In this document: positions 1-8,189 of the stretch, piece after piece
Position numbering within the stretch: position 1 is the first letter of the stretch
Layout: each line of letters starts with the position of its first letter
From: Bilophila wadsworthia ATCC 49260
GTDB taxonomy: Bacteria > Desulfobacterota > Desulfovibrionia > Desulfovibrionales > Desulfovibrionaceae
Length of the DNA: 32,529 bases
Assembly: GCF_000701705.1 (NCBI RefSeq)
Contig: NZ_JNJP01000046.1
Coordinates: forward strand, 1-32,529
Direction: 5' to 3'
Notes under the pieces: model-generated
Databases searched by the model: none
What the model saw: the letters and a program-made list of their open reading frames with translations, nothing else
Told to the model about the DNA's origin: nothing
Position numbers and translations under genes: made by a program

Positions 1-66
1 GGAGGGGTTTGGGGAGGGGAGAGGGAACCTTTCTGAAGAAAGGTTCCCTCTCCCCTCCCCAATCTT
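1..66 (-). repeat. Dispersed polypurine hairpin repeat behind lepB (copy 1, cut by window edge)
   Basis: This is a perfect inverted repeat with 24-base arms (11-34 and 37-60) and a 2-base centre. One arm is all G and A apart from its inner end. Read on the minus strand it starts ATTGGGGA and is followed by CCCCAAACCCC, the same flanks seen in the copies at 4094, 16847, 26659 and 32464. It begins 24 bases past the lepB stop codon and points the same way as lepB, so it probably ends that transcript. There is no U-tract after the stem, so it is not a textbook intrinsic terminator. Confidence 0.8.
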
Positions 67-89
67 CTTTTCTCCAACCCTCTTCCCGC

Positions 90-713
90 CTACTCGACGG
101 CTCTCCCGATCCTGTTCAAACGGATGTTGCTGAGGCCGTCGGCGGACCAGTAGATGCGCCACGCCTTGCCGCGGATATCGTTGCGGTCAAGGAAACCCCA
201 GAAGCGGGAATCGGCGGAATCGTCGCGGTTGTCGCCGAGCGCGAAAAACTTGTCGGCGGGCACGGTGATCGGCCCCCAGTTGTCGCGGCCCGGAATCATG
301 ATGAGCGGCTGCGAATGCTGCGTGTACGGCTCCTGCACTTCAACGCCGTTGCGGTACAATACCTTGTTCCGCATCTCCAGCGTGTCGCCGGGAACGCCCA
401 CAATGCGCTTGATGTAGTCGAGGCTCCGATCCTTGGGGTAACGGAACACGATGATGTCCCCGACCTTGGGCTCGACGCCGCGGATCAGGTAGTCGTCATT
501 GAAAGGATTCCGAAGGCCGTAGAGGAATTTGTTGACCAGCAGGTGATCGCCGATCTGGAGCGTTTCCAGCATGGAGCCGGACGGAATCTTGAACGCCTGC
601 ACGACGAACGTGGTCAGGACCAGAGCCAGAGCTACCGCCCAGATGAGCGCCTCGGCGTATTCCCCTATCACGGTCTTGCGAAACCTCTGGATGAGAGAAA
701 GTTGTTCATTCAT
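90..713 (-). CDS. lepB: Signal peptidase I (LepB)
   Basis: A 207-residue membrane protease that removes signal peptides from exported proteins on the outer face of the inner membrane. An N-terminal membrane helix lies at about residues 20-40. It is followed by the catalytic serine box PSGSM (nucleophile S47), the lysine general-base box YIKRIVGVPGD (K102), and the C-terminal box GDNRDDSADSRFWG. All are in family order and spacing. It is shorter than Escherichia coli LepB and has a single N-terminal helix, which is common outside enterobacteria. An in-frame TAA 21 bases upstream fixes the ATG at 713, but no good Shine-Dalgarno sequence precedes it. It lies 155 bases after purE on the same strand and is followed directly by a hairpin repeat. 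Confidence 0.96.
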   Translation of the reverse strand: MNEQLSLIQRFRKTVIGEYAEALIWAVALALVLTTFVVQAFKIPSGSMLETLQIGDHLLVNKFLYGLRNPFNDDYLIRGVEPKVGDIIVFRYPKDRSLDYIKRIVGVPGDTLEMRNKVLYRNGVEVQEPYTQHSQPLIMIPGRDNWGPITVPADKFFALGDNRDDSADSRFWGFLDRNDIRGKAWRIYWSADGLSNIRLNRIGRAVE

Positions 714-818
714 AAAGAAGGGGGTCCATTAGGGAAAGTGCCCTTCAATCCCTTTGGGAACGGCGGATGCCTTTTCCCGGGCTTGCGGCACGAGCGTTTG
801 AGGAGAGGAGTACGAGGA

Positions 819-843
819 GGGGCGCTCCTTACAATGAGCCCCC
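819..843 (-). terminator. Possible hairpin terminator after purE
   Basis: On the minus strand GGGGGCTC and GAGCGCCCC flank an 8-base loop, starting about 25 bases past the purE stop. The stem has one mismatch and no U-tract follows, so it may only weaken read-through into lepB. Confidence 0.3.
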
Positions 844-868
844 TTCCCCGTAGGATTTTTTACGGAAC

Positions 869-1372
869 TTAACAGTACTTGGCTTCGATCTCAGCCCCGG
901 CGACGGCGACGTCGGACTTGAACCGCTCGCGGGAAATACGGATCTTATGGGCAAGCTCGGGATCGTGAAGCGCGAGGATCTGGGCGGCCAGCCAAGCGGC
1001 GTTCCGGGCCCCGGCCTTGTCGAGGGCGACGGTGGCGACGGGGAATCCGGGAGGCATCTGCACGGTGGCCAGCAGCGCATCCATGCCGCCGAGCGGAGAC
1101 GCGGCGACGGGAATGCCGATAACGGGTTTCATGGTGCGGGCGGCAACCGCGCCGGCGAGATGGGCGGCCATGCCCGCGGCGCAGATGAACACCTCACAGC
1201 CCGCGGCTTCCAGCGAATCCACGAGTTCGGCGGTACGTTCGGGGGTACGGTGGGCGGAAGTCACCGTGAAGCGGAACGGAATGCCCAGCTTTTTCAGGAT
1301 GTCGGCGCAGGGGGCGACGGTGGCTTCGTCGGATGCGGAGCCGATAAAGACAGCTACCTTGGCTTTTTCCAT
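869..1372 (-). CDS. purE: 5-(carboxyamino)imidazole ribonucleotide mutase (PurE)
   Basis: A 167-residue enzyme of purine synthesis that forms carboxyaminoimidazole ribonucleotide. The family motifs are present: GSASD near residue 11, SAHRTPE for the catalytic histidine loop, AGMAAHLAG, PVIGIPV, and GGMDALLATVQMPPGFPVATVA. SAHRTP fits class I (bacterial mutase). However, the usual SDW..M stretch is SDEATV here, and no purK lies in the window, so whether the substrate is N5-CAIR or AIR plus CO2 is not settled by sequence alone. It starts one base after the purD stop, with a GAGGAG ribosome site inside the end of purD, so the two genes form a purD-purE operon. Confidence 0.93.
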   Translation of the reverse strand: MEKAKVAVFIGSASDEATVAPCADILKKLGIPFRFTVTSAHRTPERTAELVDSLEAAGCEVFICAAGMAAHLAGAVAARTMKPVIGIPVAASPLGGMDALLATVQMPPGFPVATVALDKAGARNAAWLAAQILALHDPELAHKIRISRERFKSDVAVAGAEIEAKYC

Positions 1373-1373
1373 A

Positions 1374-2645
1374 CTACAGTCTCCTCAAGCCCTTCGCACC
1401 GATGTCGGAACGGTGCTGGCTCTTTTCCATGTCGATCTTGGCGACAGCTTCATAAGCGCGCTTCTGGGCTTCGGCAAGCCCCTTCCCGAGCGCGGTCACG
1501 CACAGCACGCGGCCTCCGCTGGACAGGGTGCGGGAACCTTCGCGCTTCGTGCCCGCCTGAAACACCTTGGTGTCCGGCAGGGCGTCCACGGCGTCGATGC
1601 CCTTGATTTCCATTCCTTTCGGATAACTGCCGGGATAGCCTTCGGCAGCGATGACCACGCCGAGCGCGGATTCGGGCCGGATGGACAGCTTGACCTCATC
1701 AAGCCGCCCGTCGATGCAGGCATCCATGATCTCCAGCAGATCGCTTTCAAGGCGCATCAGCAGGGGCTCACATTCCGGGTCTCCGAAACGGACGTTGTAT
1801 TCCAAAACTTTCGGGCCGTCTTTGGTCATCATCAGGCCGGCATAAAGGATACCGGTGAAAGGATGTCCCTGCCGGGCCATTTCGGCGAGGATCGGGCGGA
1901 TGGCGATGTCGGCCATCTTTTCGAGCTCCGCATCGGGCACAATCGGGGCCGGGCTGTAGGCGCCCATACCCCCGGTATTGGGGCCGGTGTCGCCGTCGAA
2001 AACGGCCTTGTGGTCCTGCGCGGAAGGCAGCGGGAGGGCCGTTTTCCCGTCGCAGAACGCCAGCAGCGACACTTCCTCGCCCACCAGAAATTCTTCGATG
2101 ACCACACGGCTTCCGGCCGCGCCGAACACGCCGCCCATGATCTGGTCGAGCGCTTCGAGCGCCTCTTCCTTGGTCTGGGCCACGACGACGCCCTTGCCCG
2201 CCGCAAGGCCGTCCGCCTTGATGACGATGGGCGCGCCCTTTTCTTCCACAAAGGACTTGGCGGCTTCCAGTTCGGTGAACACGCCGCAGGCGGCGGTAGG
2301 GACACCCGCTTTCTGCATGATGTCCTTGGCGAAAGCTTTGCTCCCCTCAAGCTGCGCGCACCACTGGCTCGGGCCGAAGCAGCGGATGCCCGCCTGAGTC
2401 ATGGCGTCCACGACGCCGAGGGTGAGGGGAAGCTCCGGCCCGGGAATCACGAAATCAATGACGTTTCCCTTGGCAAAAGACACCAGACCGGCGACGTCGC
2501 TATCCTTCAGGGGGATGTTTTCGCCTTCCTGCGCGGTCCCGCCGTTGCCGGGAGCACAGTAGATTTTCTCGGCTTTTCCGCTTCGGGCGACCTTCCACGA
2601 CAAAGCGTGTTCGCGTCCGCCGGACCCGATGATGAGCACGCGCAT
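1374..2645 (-). CDS. purD: Phosphoribosylamine-glycine ligase (PurD)
   Basis: A 423-residue ATP-grasp enzyme that joins glycine to phosphoribosylamine, the second step of purine synthesis. It begins MRVLIIGSGGREHALSW, the family's N-terminal nucleotide-fold signature. It also has the ATP-grasp block IVIKADGLAAGKGVVVA, then FLVGEEVSLLAF, GPNTGGMGAYSP (substrate loop) and EYNVRFGDPECE (metal and ATP site). The length is normal. I chose ATG at 2645, which has GGAGG eight bases upstream. The frame can be opened five codons earlier only at a TTG that overlaps that ribosome site. It is the first gene of purD-purE and is divergent from paaK across about 130 bases. Confidence 0.96.
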   Translation of the reverse strand: MRVLIIGSGGREHALSWKVARSGKAEKIYCAPGNGGTAQEGENIPLKDSDVAGLVSFAKGNVIDFVIPGPELPLTLGVVDAMTQAGIRCFGPSQWCAQLEGSKAFAKDIMQKAGVPTAACGVFTELEAAKSFVEEKGAPIVIKADGLAAGKGVVVAQTKEEALEALDQIMGGVFGAAGSRVVIEEFLVGEEVSLLAFCDGKTALPLPSAQDHKAVFDGDTGPNTGGMGAYSPAPIVPDAELEKMADIAIRPILAEMARQGHPFTGILYAGLMMTKDGPKVLEYNVRFGDPECEPLLMRLESDLLEIMDACIDGRLDEVKLSIRPESALGVVIAAEGYPGSYPKGMEIKGIDAVDALPDTKVFQAGTKREGSRTLSSGGRVLCVTALGKGLAEAQKRAYEAVAKIDMEKSQHRSDIGAKGLRRL

Positions 2646-2774
2646 GTACTTTCCCTCCAAAATATTTTCTGCTAAATAGCAAACTTTCGTTTGTTTGAAT
2701 CGACCGACACTAGCCGTTTACCGTCGAAAAGACAACCGGCAACCCTGTTGCCGCCCCCCTGCCGGAGAGACGCC
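2646..2774. promoter_or_regulatory. Divergent purD/paaK promoter region with a small inverted repeat
   Basis: The 129 bases between the two start codons must hold both promoters. A short inverted repeat CAAAC-TTTC-GTTTG lies at 2680-2693, 35 bases before purD. I could not pick a convincing -35/-10 pair for either gene. The repeat could be an operator, but its arms are only five bases. Confidence 0.3.
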
Positions 2775-4073
2775 ATGTCACCTGCCAAGCCCCGCTTCCT
2801 TCCCCATCTTCCCGCCGATTTCCTTGCCGAACACCAGCTCGCGGGCATCCGATGGTCGGTGCAGCAGGCCATGAAGAGCCCCCAGTACCGCGCCAAGCTC
2901 GCCGCCGCGGGCATTGCCTGCGGCGAGGACATCAAGACGCTTGATGATGTCCGCCGTCTGCCCTTTTCGGACGTGGCCGACCTGCGCGACGGCTATCCCC
3001 TGCCCCTGCTTTGCGTGGAGCCCTCCGAAGTCGTGCGCGTGCACGCCTCGTCCGGTACGACCGGCAAACGCAAAATCCTCGCCTACACCCAGAAGGACGT
3101 GGACACGTTCGCGCTCCAGATGGCCCGCTGCTACGAGCTTGCCGGGCTGACCACGGAAGACCGTATGCAGATTGCCGTGGGGTATGGCCTGTGGACCGCC
3201 GGGGCGGGCTTCCAGCTCGGCAGCGAGCGCTTCGGGGCGCTCACCATCCCCGTGGGCCCCGGCAACATCGACATGCAGCTCCAGCTTCTTGTAGATCTGC
3301 AGACCACCTGTATCGGCTGCACCTCGTCAATGGCCCTCCTCCTTGCCGAGGAAGTGGAGCGCCACAATCTGCGCGACAAGATCGCACTTAAGAAGATCAT
3401 TTTCGGTTCCGAGCCGCACAGCCTCAAAATGCGCCAGAGTTTCACCGAAAAACTCGGCCTTGAGGCCAGCTACGACATCGCGGGCATGACCGAGATGTAC
3501 GGCCCCGGAACGGGCCTGAACTGCGAGGTCGGGGAAGGCATCCATTATTGGGCGGACCTTTTCTATATCGAGATCATCGATCCCCACACGCTCCAGCCCG
3601 TTCCCGAAGGCGAAGTCGGCGAAATGGTCGTGACTTCTCTGTCCAAAGAAGCCGTACCGCTCATCCGTTACCGTACGCACGACCTCAGCCGACTTATTCC
3701 CGAACCCTGCCCCTGCGGGCGCGCCATCCCGCGCCACGGGCACATCCGCGGGCGTTCGGACGACATGATCATTTTCCGTGGCGTGAACATTTATCCCGGC
3801 CAGATTGCCGACGTGCTGAACCTCTATCCCGATGTGGGCGGCGAGTACCACATTGAGCTTACCCGCTCGGAAGGGCTCGACTACATGCGCCTGCGCGTGG
3901 AGCGTCAGTCGGGCGTCGGTTCCGGCAACGACGCGGGGATTGCCCGCGCCATCGGCGACGAGATGCACAAGCGCATCATGGCCCGCATCAGCGTCGAGAT
4001 CGTCGATCCCGGCGCGCTGCCGCGTACCTTCTCCAAGGCCAAGCGCATTACCGATTTGAGGCTGAATGATTGA
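2775..4073 (+). CDS. paaK: Phenylacetate-CoA ligase family (PaaK), AMP-forming
   Basis: A 432-residue adenylate-forming enzyme expected to activate phenylacetate or a related aryl acid to its CoA thioester using ATP. The AMP/phosphate loop ASSGTTGKRK is at residues 91-100, followed by YGLWTAGAGFQLG, the adenine/carboxylate block YDIAGMTEMYGPG from about residue 233, YRTHDL near 299, the CPCGR segment, and the hinge HIRGRSDDMIIFRGVNIYP. This order and length are typical of PaaK. The ATG at 2775 has GGAGA six bases upstream; an earlier TTG in the same frame lacks support. In anaerobes such ligases often sit beside indolepyruvate ferredoxin oxidoreductase; here the gene stands alone, so its true substrate is open. 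A hairpin repeat follows. Confidence 0.9.
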   Translation: MSPAKPRFLPHLPADFLAEHQLAGIRWSVQQAMKSPQYRAKLAAAGIACGEDIKTLDDVRRLPFSDVADLRDGYPLPLLCVEPSEVVRVHASSGTTGKRKILAYTQKDVDTFALQMARCYELAGLTTEDRMQIAVGYGLWTAGAGFQLGSERFGALTIPVGPGNIDMQLQLLVDLQTTCIGCTSSMALLLAEEVERHNLRDKIALKKIIFGSEPHSLKMRQSFTEKLGLEASYDIAGMTEMYGPGTGLNCEVGEGIHYWADLFYIEIIDPHTLQPVPEGEVGEMVVTSLSKEAVPLIRYRTHDLSRLIPEPCPCGRAIPRHGHIRGRSDDMIIFRGVNIYPGQIADVLNLYPDVGGEYHIELTRSEGLDYMRLRVERQSGVGSGNDAGIARAIGDEMHKRIMARISVEIVDPGALPRTFSKAKRITDLRLND

Positions 4074-4093
4074 GAGTGAGGGCTGAATTTGAG

Positions 4094-4204
4094 ATTGGGG
4101 AAGGGGAGGGAACTTTCTGGAGAAAGTTCCCTCCCCTTCCCCAAACCCCATCCCCTCCTTCAAAGACTTTCGACTTTATCGAATCCCTTTTCCCCGCTTT
4201 CCCC
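4094..4204 (+). repeat. Dispersed polypurine hairpin repeat behind paaK (copy 2)
   Basis: A perfect 22-base inverted repeat (4097-4118 with 4121-4142) begins with ATTGGGGA and is followed by CCCCAAACCCCATCCCC and then by AAAGACTTTCGACTTTATCGAATCCC. This long tail is shared with the copies at 16847 and 26659 (type A tail). It points the same way as paaK and begins about 20 bases after its stop. Confidence 0.85.
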
Positions 4205-4218
4205 TATGGGCAACAGAA

Positions 4219-4250
4219 AAGCCCGAATGAAATCATTCGGGCTTCTTATT
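4219..4250. terminator. Bidirectional intrinsic terminator between paaK and the efflux genes
   Basis: AAGCCCGAATGA and TCATTCGGGCTT form a perfect 12-base stem around a 2-base centre. It is followed by CTTATT on the plus strand and by TTTTCTGTT on the minus strand. It lies between convergent genes and can serve both. Confidence 0.8.
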
Positions 4251-4320
4251 GAGAAAGACGCTAAACAGACAACAAGACGACCCCCGTTCTATTTTATCAA
4301 ACTTCGAACGGAACGAACTC

Positions 4321-4443
4321 CTGTCGCGTAGCCTCCCCACCAGTCAAAAGCCTTTGAAGAGGATGGGGGGGGAGCGAGCCGCTCTAGCAGTTTGGAGGGG
4401 GAAGGGGAAACGTGGGGCTCCCCTTTCCTCTTCCCCCTCCAAT
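4321..4443 (-). repeat. Dispersed polypurine hairpin repeat behind the HlyD gene (copy 3)
   Basis: Read on the minus strand the copy starts AATTGGAGGGGGAAG, forms a near-perfect stem (4394-4410 with 4424-4440, with an inner GGGG/CCCC stem), and continues CTCCAAAC, then a G+C insertion, then CCCCCCATCC and CAAAGGCTTTTGACTGGTGGGGAGGC. The insertion and the AAAGGCTTTTGA tail resemble the copies at 24393 and 5712 more than the type A copies. It lies just past the stop at 4462 and points the same way as that gene. The plus strand also has a T-run after the stem. Confidence 0.7.
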
Positions 4444-4461
4444 TTTTTCACGCCCCTATCT

Positions 4462-5385
4462 CTATTGCCCAATCGTCGGCAGAGGAGGGATGGACGCGGC
4501 GGTGTCTTCGGGATGAACACGGACAAGCACGGAGGCCGTCGTGCCCGCACGGAGCTCGATTCCCTTCGGAAGCGCGTCGAAATGAAGCCTGACGGGGATG
4601 CGCTGCGCCAGCCGTATCCACTCGAACGTGGGGCTGACCGAAGGCAAAAGCTGCTCGCCGGTGCTCCCGTTCTCGCGGGCAATGCCCCAGCCGATGCTCT
4701 CCACAGTAGCCTCAAGCGGCGTATCGGAATAGGTCATGAGCGTGATCAGCGCCCTGTCGCCGGGACGGAAATCCCGGATCTGCGTCTCTCGGAAAAAGGC
4801 GTCCACACGGAAACTGTCCGCATTGATCAGAGCAACCAAAGGGCGATAGGCCGTCGACATGGTCCCCGGCTGCACCGTCAGATTGGTGATGTACCCGTTC
4901 ACTGGAGCCGTAACGTGCGTGAAGTCCAGATTCAAGCGAGCCTGATCCAATTGGGCTTGCGCAACCGCCACGTCAGCTTCGGCAGACAGGAGCTGATCCT
5001 CGGCCTGCTGAAAGGCTTCGGGAGAAATCGCACCCGGCGCGTTCTGCTGAAGCCGTGCATCGCGCCCCGCCCTGTCACGGGCGGCCTTCGCAACAGCCTG
5101 CTTCTGGCGCACGTTGGCTTCGGCCTGCGAAAGCGCCACGCGGGATGGCCTGTCGTCCAAATCAAAAAGCGGATCGCCCACTTTCACAAATTGATTGTCG
5201 CGGACATGCACGGTCTTGACCTCCCCGGACACGCGGGCGGCGACCTGAACGACTTCCGCCTGCACCATCCCGTCACGCGTCCACGGATTCCTGAAATAGG
5301 CGTTGTAACGGATGTAGCAGAAAACGCAGGCAATCACGATGATCAGCAGCGTCAGGAACCAGCGAAGCAAACTGTTGATGCTCAT
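4462..5385 (-). CDS. HlyD-family periplasmic adaptor (AaeA/EmrA-like)
   Basis: A 307-residue membrane-fusion protein that would link an inner-membrane pump to the outer membrane. An N-terminal membrane anchor (about residues 7-26) is followed by the first lipoyl half (VAARVSGEVKTVHVRDNQFVKVGDPLF). Next come a long coiled hairpin rich in A, Q and E, the second lipoyl half (VTAPVNGYITNLTVQPGTM), and a beta-barrel part. I placed the start at 5385, where ATGA overlaps the stop of the DUF1656 gene, rather than at an upstream frame extension inside that gene. With the DUF1656 and FUSC genes it makes the aaeX-aaeA-aaeB set known in E. coli for aromatic acid efflux. No outer-membrane channel gene is nearby. 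Confidence 0.88.
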   Translation of the reverse strand: MSINSLLRWFLTLLIIVIACVFCYIRYNAYFRNPWTRDGMVQAEVVQVAARVSGEVKTVHVRDNQFVKVGDPLFDLDDRPSRVALSQAEANVRQKQAVAKAARDRAGRDARLQQNAPGAISPEAFQQAEDQLLSAEADVAVAQAQLDQARLNLDFTHVTAPVNGYITNLTVQPGTMSTAYRPLVALINADSFRVDAFFRETQIRDFRPGDRALITLMTYSDTPLEATVESIGWGIARENGSTGEQLLPSVSPTFEWIRLAQRIPVRLHFDALPKGIELRAGTTASVLVRVHPEDTAASIPPLPTIGQ

Positions 5386-5585
5386 AGAACCATCCCGAAC
5401 GGTAGGAGGAGACACACATAGATGACGATCAACGCCATAAACACCCACGGCGGATTGGCGAACCAGCCGGAAAGCCCGGTACGGTTCAACACAAACGCCG
5501 TCGCCAGCGCGCCCAGAATGCCAAACAGCACTATGGGGAGAAGCGGCGAAAAATAGATGCCCACCAGGGCAAGTTCATGCGGCAT
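5382..5585 (-). CDS. DUF1656 small membrane protein (AaeX-like)
   Basis: A 67-residue protein with two membrane helices (about residues 11-31 and 42-64) separated by a short loop with NPPW. It belongs to the DUF1656 family, which accompanies HlyD adaptors and FUSC pumps. I chose ATG at 5585 because AGGAAGG lies five bases upstream; a GTG two codons earlier would sit on top of this site. Its stop overlaps the adaptor start, so the two are translationally coupled. Its own activity is unknown in the family; it is probably a pump accessory. Confidence 0.82.
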   Translation of the reverse strand: MPHELALVGIYFSPLLPIVLFGILGALATAFVLNRTGLSGWFANPPWVFMALIVIYVCLLLPFGMVL

Positions 5586-5711
5586 ACCCACCTTCCTTCA
5601 ACATACAGAGAAATATTTGCAATAGAATAAATTCATTGTATTTTTATGAAATCCCAAAAAGACAAATCATGCACATGGCGCATCCTCTCCCCGAGCACGT
5701 TAAAAGGTACG

Positions 5712-5785
5712 GGCTGTGGCGCCGCCTCCCCACCACTCGGAAGCCTTGGGAGGGATGGACAGGGGAGGGGTTCCCTTCCCCAATC
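5712..5785 (-). repeat. Dispersed hairpin repeat behind the FUSC gene (copy 4)
   Basis: On the minus strand ATTGGGGAAGGGAACCCCTCCCC forms a short stem (5762-5781). It is followed by CATCCCTCCCAAGGCTTCCGAGTGGTGGGGAGGCGGCGCCACAG (shown here in pieces: CATCCCTCCC, AAGGCTTCCGAG, TGGTGGGGAGGC). The last piece is also found in copy 3. It begins about 10 bases after the FUSC stop and may reduce read-through into the DUF1656 gene. Confidence 0.65.
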
Positions 5786-5797
5786 CCACGTTCCCTC

Positions 5798-7924
5798 TCA
5801 AAACTTGTTCCGGGAATCGACCTCCACCGGAAGGGAACGCATCAAATCGAGCGTATTGGACAACGATTTCATGATGCCCGCACAGGAAACGAGCAAGTCC
5901 TGCACAACCTGGCCACCCGCGGGCGCATCCGGCCCTTTCTCGGCGCGGGCGCTTTCCCGCAAGCCGTCAATCATGGAACGGACCACCGCTTCCATGGATT
6001 CAAGCCGGTCCTTCAAAGGTGCTTCCACAAGCGGCACACGCGCCGTACCCGGCTGGGAAGGGCACAGCAGATCGCTATCCACGGAGCGGAGCCGGACATA
6101 GAGCCCCTGCATTGAGGACACCATGTCCTGAACCTCCGTGGAAAAAACCCGGACCAGTTCGGGTTTCACAAAAGTCACGGGGAGTTTTTTTGCCAGGATG
6201 CCGATATCTTCAGCCAAAAAGCGCGTCCGGTGCAGACGGAAAAACATCCTCAGCCGGAACAGGGAGCCGCGCCGCTGCTCGCGGCAAGCCCGCAAATGGA
6301 GCAGCAACGCTTCCGACGAGCGGAAAAAGGCCTTTTGCCTCTGGAGAAACAGGGCTTCCGTATTGGGCATGAACAGCGCGTAATGGACCAGGGAAACGAT
6401 GGAAATGCCGAACAGCAGCGTAAAGGAGCCAACCAGCAGCTGCCCGAAATCGTATGTCGGGAGGTTCGTAAAATTGCCTATGGACAGCCACGGCAGCATG
6501 AAGGCCTGTTTGGTGAAATTCTGTTCCTTGCGCGGAAACGCGAATGTGATGAAAAATCCCGATACCCCCATCATGACGATGAACTCGCCAAGGTTGGAAA
6601 CCAGAGGATAGATGAAGGTATAGGCCAGCCCCGTACAGCCGATGCCGAGCGCAAAGATCAGCACCTGGCGCAGCGGTTTGTCTTCGCCGGTCATGATGCC
6701 GATCAGGCCGAGCACGATGGTCAATTCCAGAAAAGCGATGGATTCCAGCCCCGGAGGGTTGAGGAGTATCCAGCACAGCGTCGCCACCCAGAAAATGACG
6801 AACATCTGGGACATGTAGGCGTATTGCTCGGGCTTGATGACGGAAAGGGCCTTTTTTGATGCCGACGGCTTCAGTTCGGGCATGGGCCCGCCATGCAGCA
6901 GAAAACCGGCCAGCATCAGCAGCTCGCGGCAGTGCGCCGTCTGTTCCTCGAACAGTTTCACCGCAGAAAAGGCCAATCCCTTCCGTGTCGAGCCGAGTTT
7001 CTCGAATACGCTTTCATCGAACGCGAGCGGCTGTACGTCTTCGGGCTTCGAGGAACCACCGGGAGAGCTTTCCTTCCCCAGAGCATCCAGGCGATCGAAA
7101 AGTTTCCCCAGTTCGGCGACCCGCGACTCAAAATGAGGAAAAAGGGATGCCATATCCAAATCTTTCATGGCCACGAGGGTCCCCATCCAGCGCCGCTGGA
7201 GCTCCAGCAGTTCGGCGCTGCACCGGACGGCGCGCTCCCAGTGTTCCCGGTAACGGTAAACCTGATACGTCTCCAGTTGCACGGCCGGGACAAGCTGCCC
7301 AACTTTATCGAGGATTTCCCTCATGCCGACATACTGCGTATACATGCGGCTCATCTGCCCTTCCGCTCCGGCCCCCTCGTTCATGACGAAAAGGGCCTTG
7401 TGCCCCGCCATGAGATCCTGCACGCCGCGATACAGGGACTTGATGGATGTCCTTGGAGAAAAAACAAGTGTTACAACGGTATACACGCCGATACCGAGCA
7501 GTGTTTCCTCAACCCGGTATACGGAGAGATGAAAGGCATCCTGGGGTTCGTGAACCGCCATGAGGCAGATGATCAGCGTGACGATGCAGGAAATGAAGAA
7601 CGCGTAGCCATAGTAAACGCTTGTCAGCATAAGATAGAGCATCAGGCACAGATAGAGGGACAGCACGGACAGAAGGAGCATACGCTCTTGCGCGAAAAGC
7701 CCGAGCAGGACAAGGGCGGCGACAGCCCCGGCGATCGTGCCGAACATCCGCAGCACGCCCTTTTGCAGGGTCTGGCCGATGCTCGGCAGGCTGATCACGA
7801 ACACGGTGAACCCCGCCCAAAATGGCCTGTCCAGATTCCAATAGAATGCCAGCACATACGTACAGACGAAGGCCAGCGCGGTTACGGCGGCGGTATGGAT
7901 GCGGGAGGACAGTTCGGCGGTCAT
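5798..7924 (-). CDS. FUSC-family inner-membrane efflux protein (AaeB-like)
   Basis: A 708-residue transporter of the fusaric acid resistance/AaeB family. Two membrane blocks of several helices (about residues 10-170 and 355-490) are each followed by a long soluble cytoplasmic segment, the usual FUSC duplication. The first block holds FYWNLDRPFWAGFTVFVISLPSIGQTL, including the conserved PFWAG-type stretch near the second helix. The likely substrates are aromatic carboxylates or other organic acids, judged from the AaeXAB-type neighbours. An in-frame TAA 24 bases upstream fixes the start at 7924, but no Shine-Dalgarno sequence is visible. A sigma70-type promoter at 7957-7984 implies a short leader. 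It is first in the unit, before DUF1656 and HlyD. Confidence 0.88.
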   Translation of the reverse strand: MTAELSSRIHTAAVTALAFVCTYVLAFYWNLDRPFWAGFTVFVISLPSIGQTLQKGVLRMFGTIAGAVAALVLLGLFAQERMLLLSVLSLYLCLMLYLMLTSVYYGYAFFISCIVTLIICLMAVHEPQDAFHLSVYRVEETLLGIGVYTVVTLVFSPRTSIKSLYRGVQDLMAGHKALFVMNEGAGAEGQMSRMYTQYVGMREILDKVGQLVPAVQLETYQVYRYREHWERAVRCSAELLELQRRWMGTLVAMKDLDMASLFPHFESRVAELGKLFDRLDALGKESSPGGSSKPEDVQPLAFDESVFEKLGSTRKGLAFSAVKLFEEQTAHCRELLMLAGFLLHGGPMPELKPSASKKALSVIKPEQYAYMSQMFVIFWVATLCWILLNPPGLESIAFLELTIVLGLIGIMTGEDKPLRQVLIFALGIGCTGLAYTFIYPLVSNLGEFIVMMGVSGFFITFAFPRKEQNFTKQAFMLPWLSIGNFTNLPTYDFGQLLVGSFTLLFGISIVSLVHYALFMPNTEALFLQRQKAFFRSSEALLLHLRACREQRRGSLFRLRMFFRLHRTRFLAEDIGILAKKLPVTFVKPELVRVFSTEVQDMVSSMQGLYVRLRSVDSDLLCPSQPGTARVPLVEAPLKDRLESMEAVVRSMIDGLRESARAEKGPDAPAGGQVVQDLLVSCAGIMKSLSNTLDLMRSLPVEVDSRNKF

Positions 7925-7956
7925 GGCAAAGGAGGGTGGAGGTTAAGGATGCCGCC

Positions 7957-7984
7957 ATAGTACCGTGCCTCAGATGTCCGTCAA
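7957..7984 (-). promoter_or_regulatory. Sigma70-type promoter of the FUSC efflux unit
   Basis: On the minus strand TTGACG (7979-7984) and TACTAT (7957-7962) are 16 bases apart, about 33 bases before the FUSC start. It faces away from the tRNA promoter about 35 bases to its right. Confidence 0.6.
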
Positions 7985-8017
7985 TCCGCTGAGAGCTTTG
8001 AGAATACTCCGCGCCCC

Positions 8018-8046
8018 TTTACTTCGGGCCTGTTTTCCCCTATAAG
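8018..8046 (+). promoter_or_regulatory. Promoter of tRNA-Val
   Basis: TTTACT (8018-8023) and TATAAG (8041-8046) are separated by exactly 17 bases. The first base of the mature tRNA is 18 bases after the -10 box. Confidence 0.65.
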
Positions 8047-8063
8047 AGGCGCTGCATACGAAC

Positions 8064-8139
8064 GGGCGGTTAGCTCAGTTGGTAGAGCGCCGCCCTTACA
8101 AGGCGGATGCCACAGGTTCAAGTCCTGTACCGCCCACCA
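8064..8139 (+). tRNA. tRNA-Val (anticodon TAC)
   Basis: A 76-base cloverleaf. The acceptor arm is GGGCGGT with ACCGCCC, the D arm is GCTC-AGTTGGTA-GAGC, and the anticodon stem CCGCC/GGCGG holds the loop CTTACAA, giving anticodon TAC for GTA valine codons. The T arm is ACAGG-TTCAAGT-CCTGT. The CCA end is encoded. It is a single tRNA with its own promoter and terminator. Confidence 0.97.
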
Positions 8140-8149
8140 GCAAATTCAA

Positions 8150-8188
8150 CCCCTTACGGATTCATCTCCGTAAGGGGTTTCTTGTTTT
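8150..8188 (+). terminator. Intrinsic terminator of tRNA-Val
   Basis: CCCCTTACGGA and TCCGTAAGGGG form a perfect 11-base stem with a 6-base loop, followed by TTTCTTGTTTT. It starts 10 bases after the tRNA. Confidence 0.92.
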
Positions 8189-8189
8189 C

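Noticed and set aside
2680..2693. PurR operator upstream of purD
   Set aside because: Only the left half resembles the enterobacterial PurR site (GCAAAC); the right half does not, and PurR is not expected in this group.
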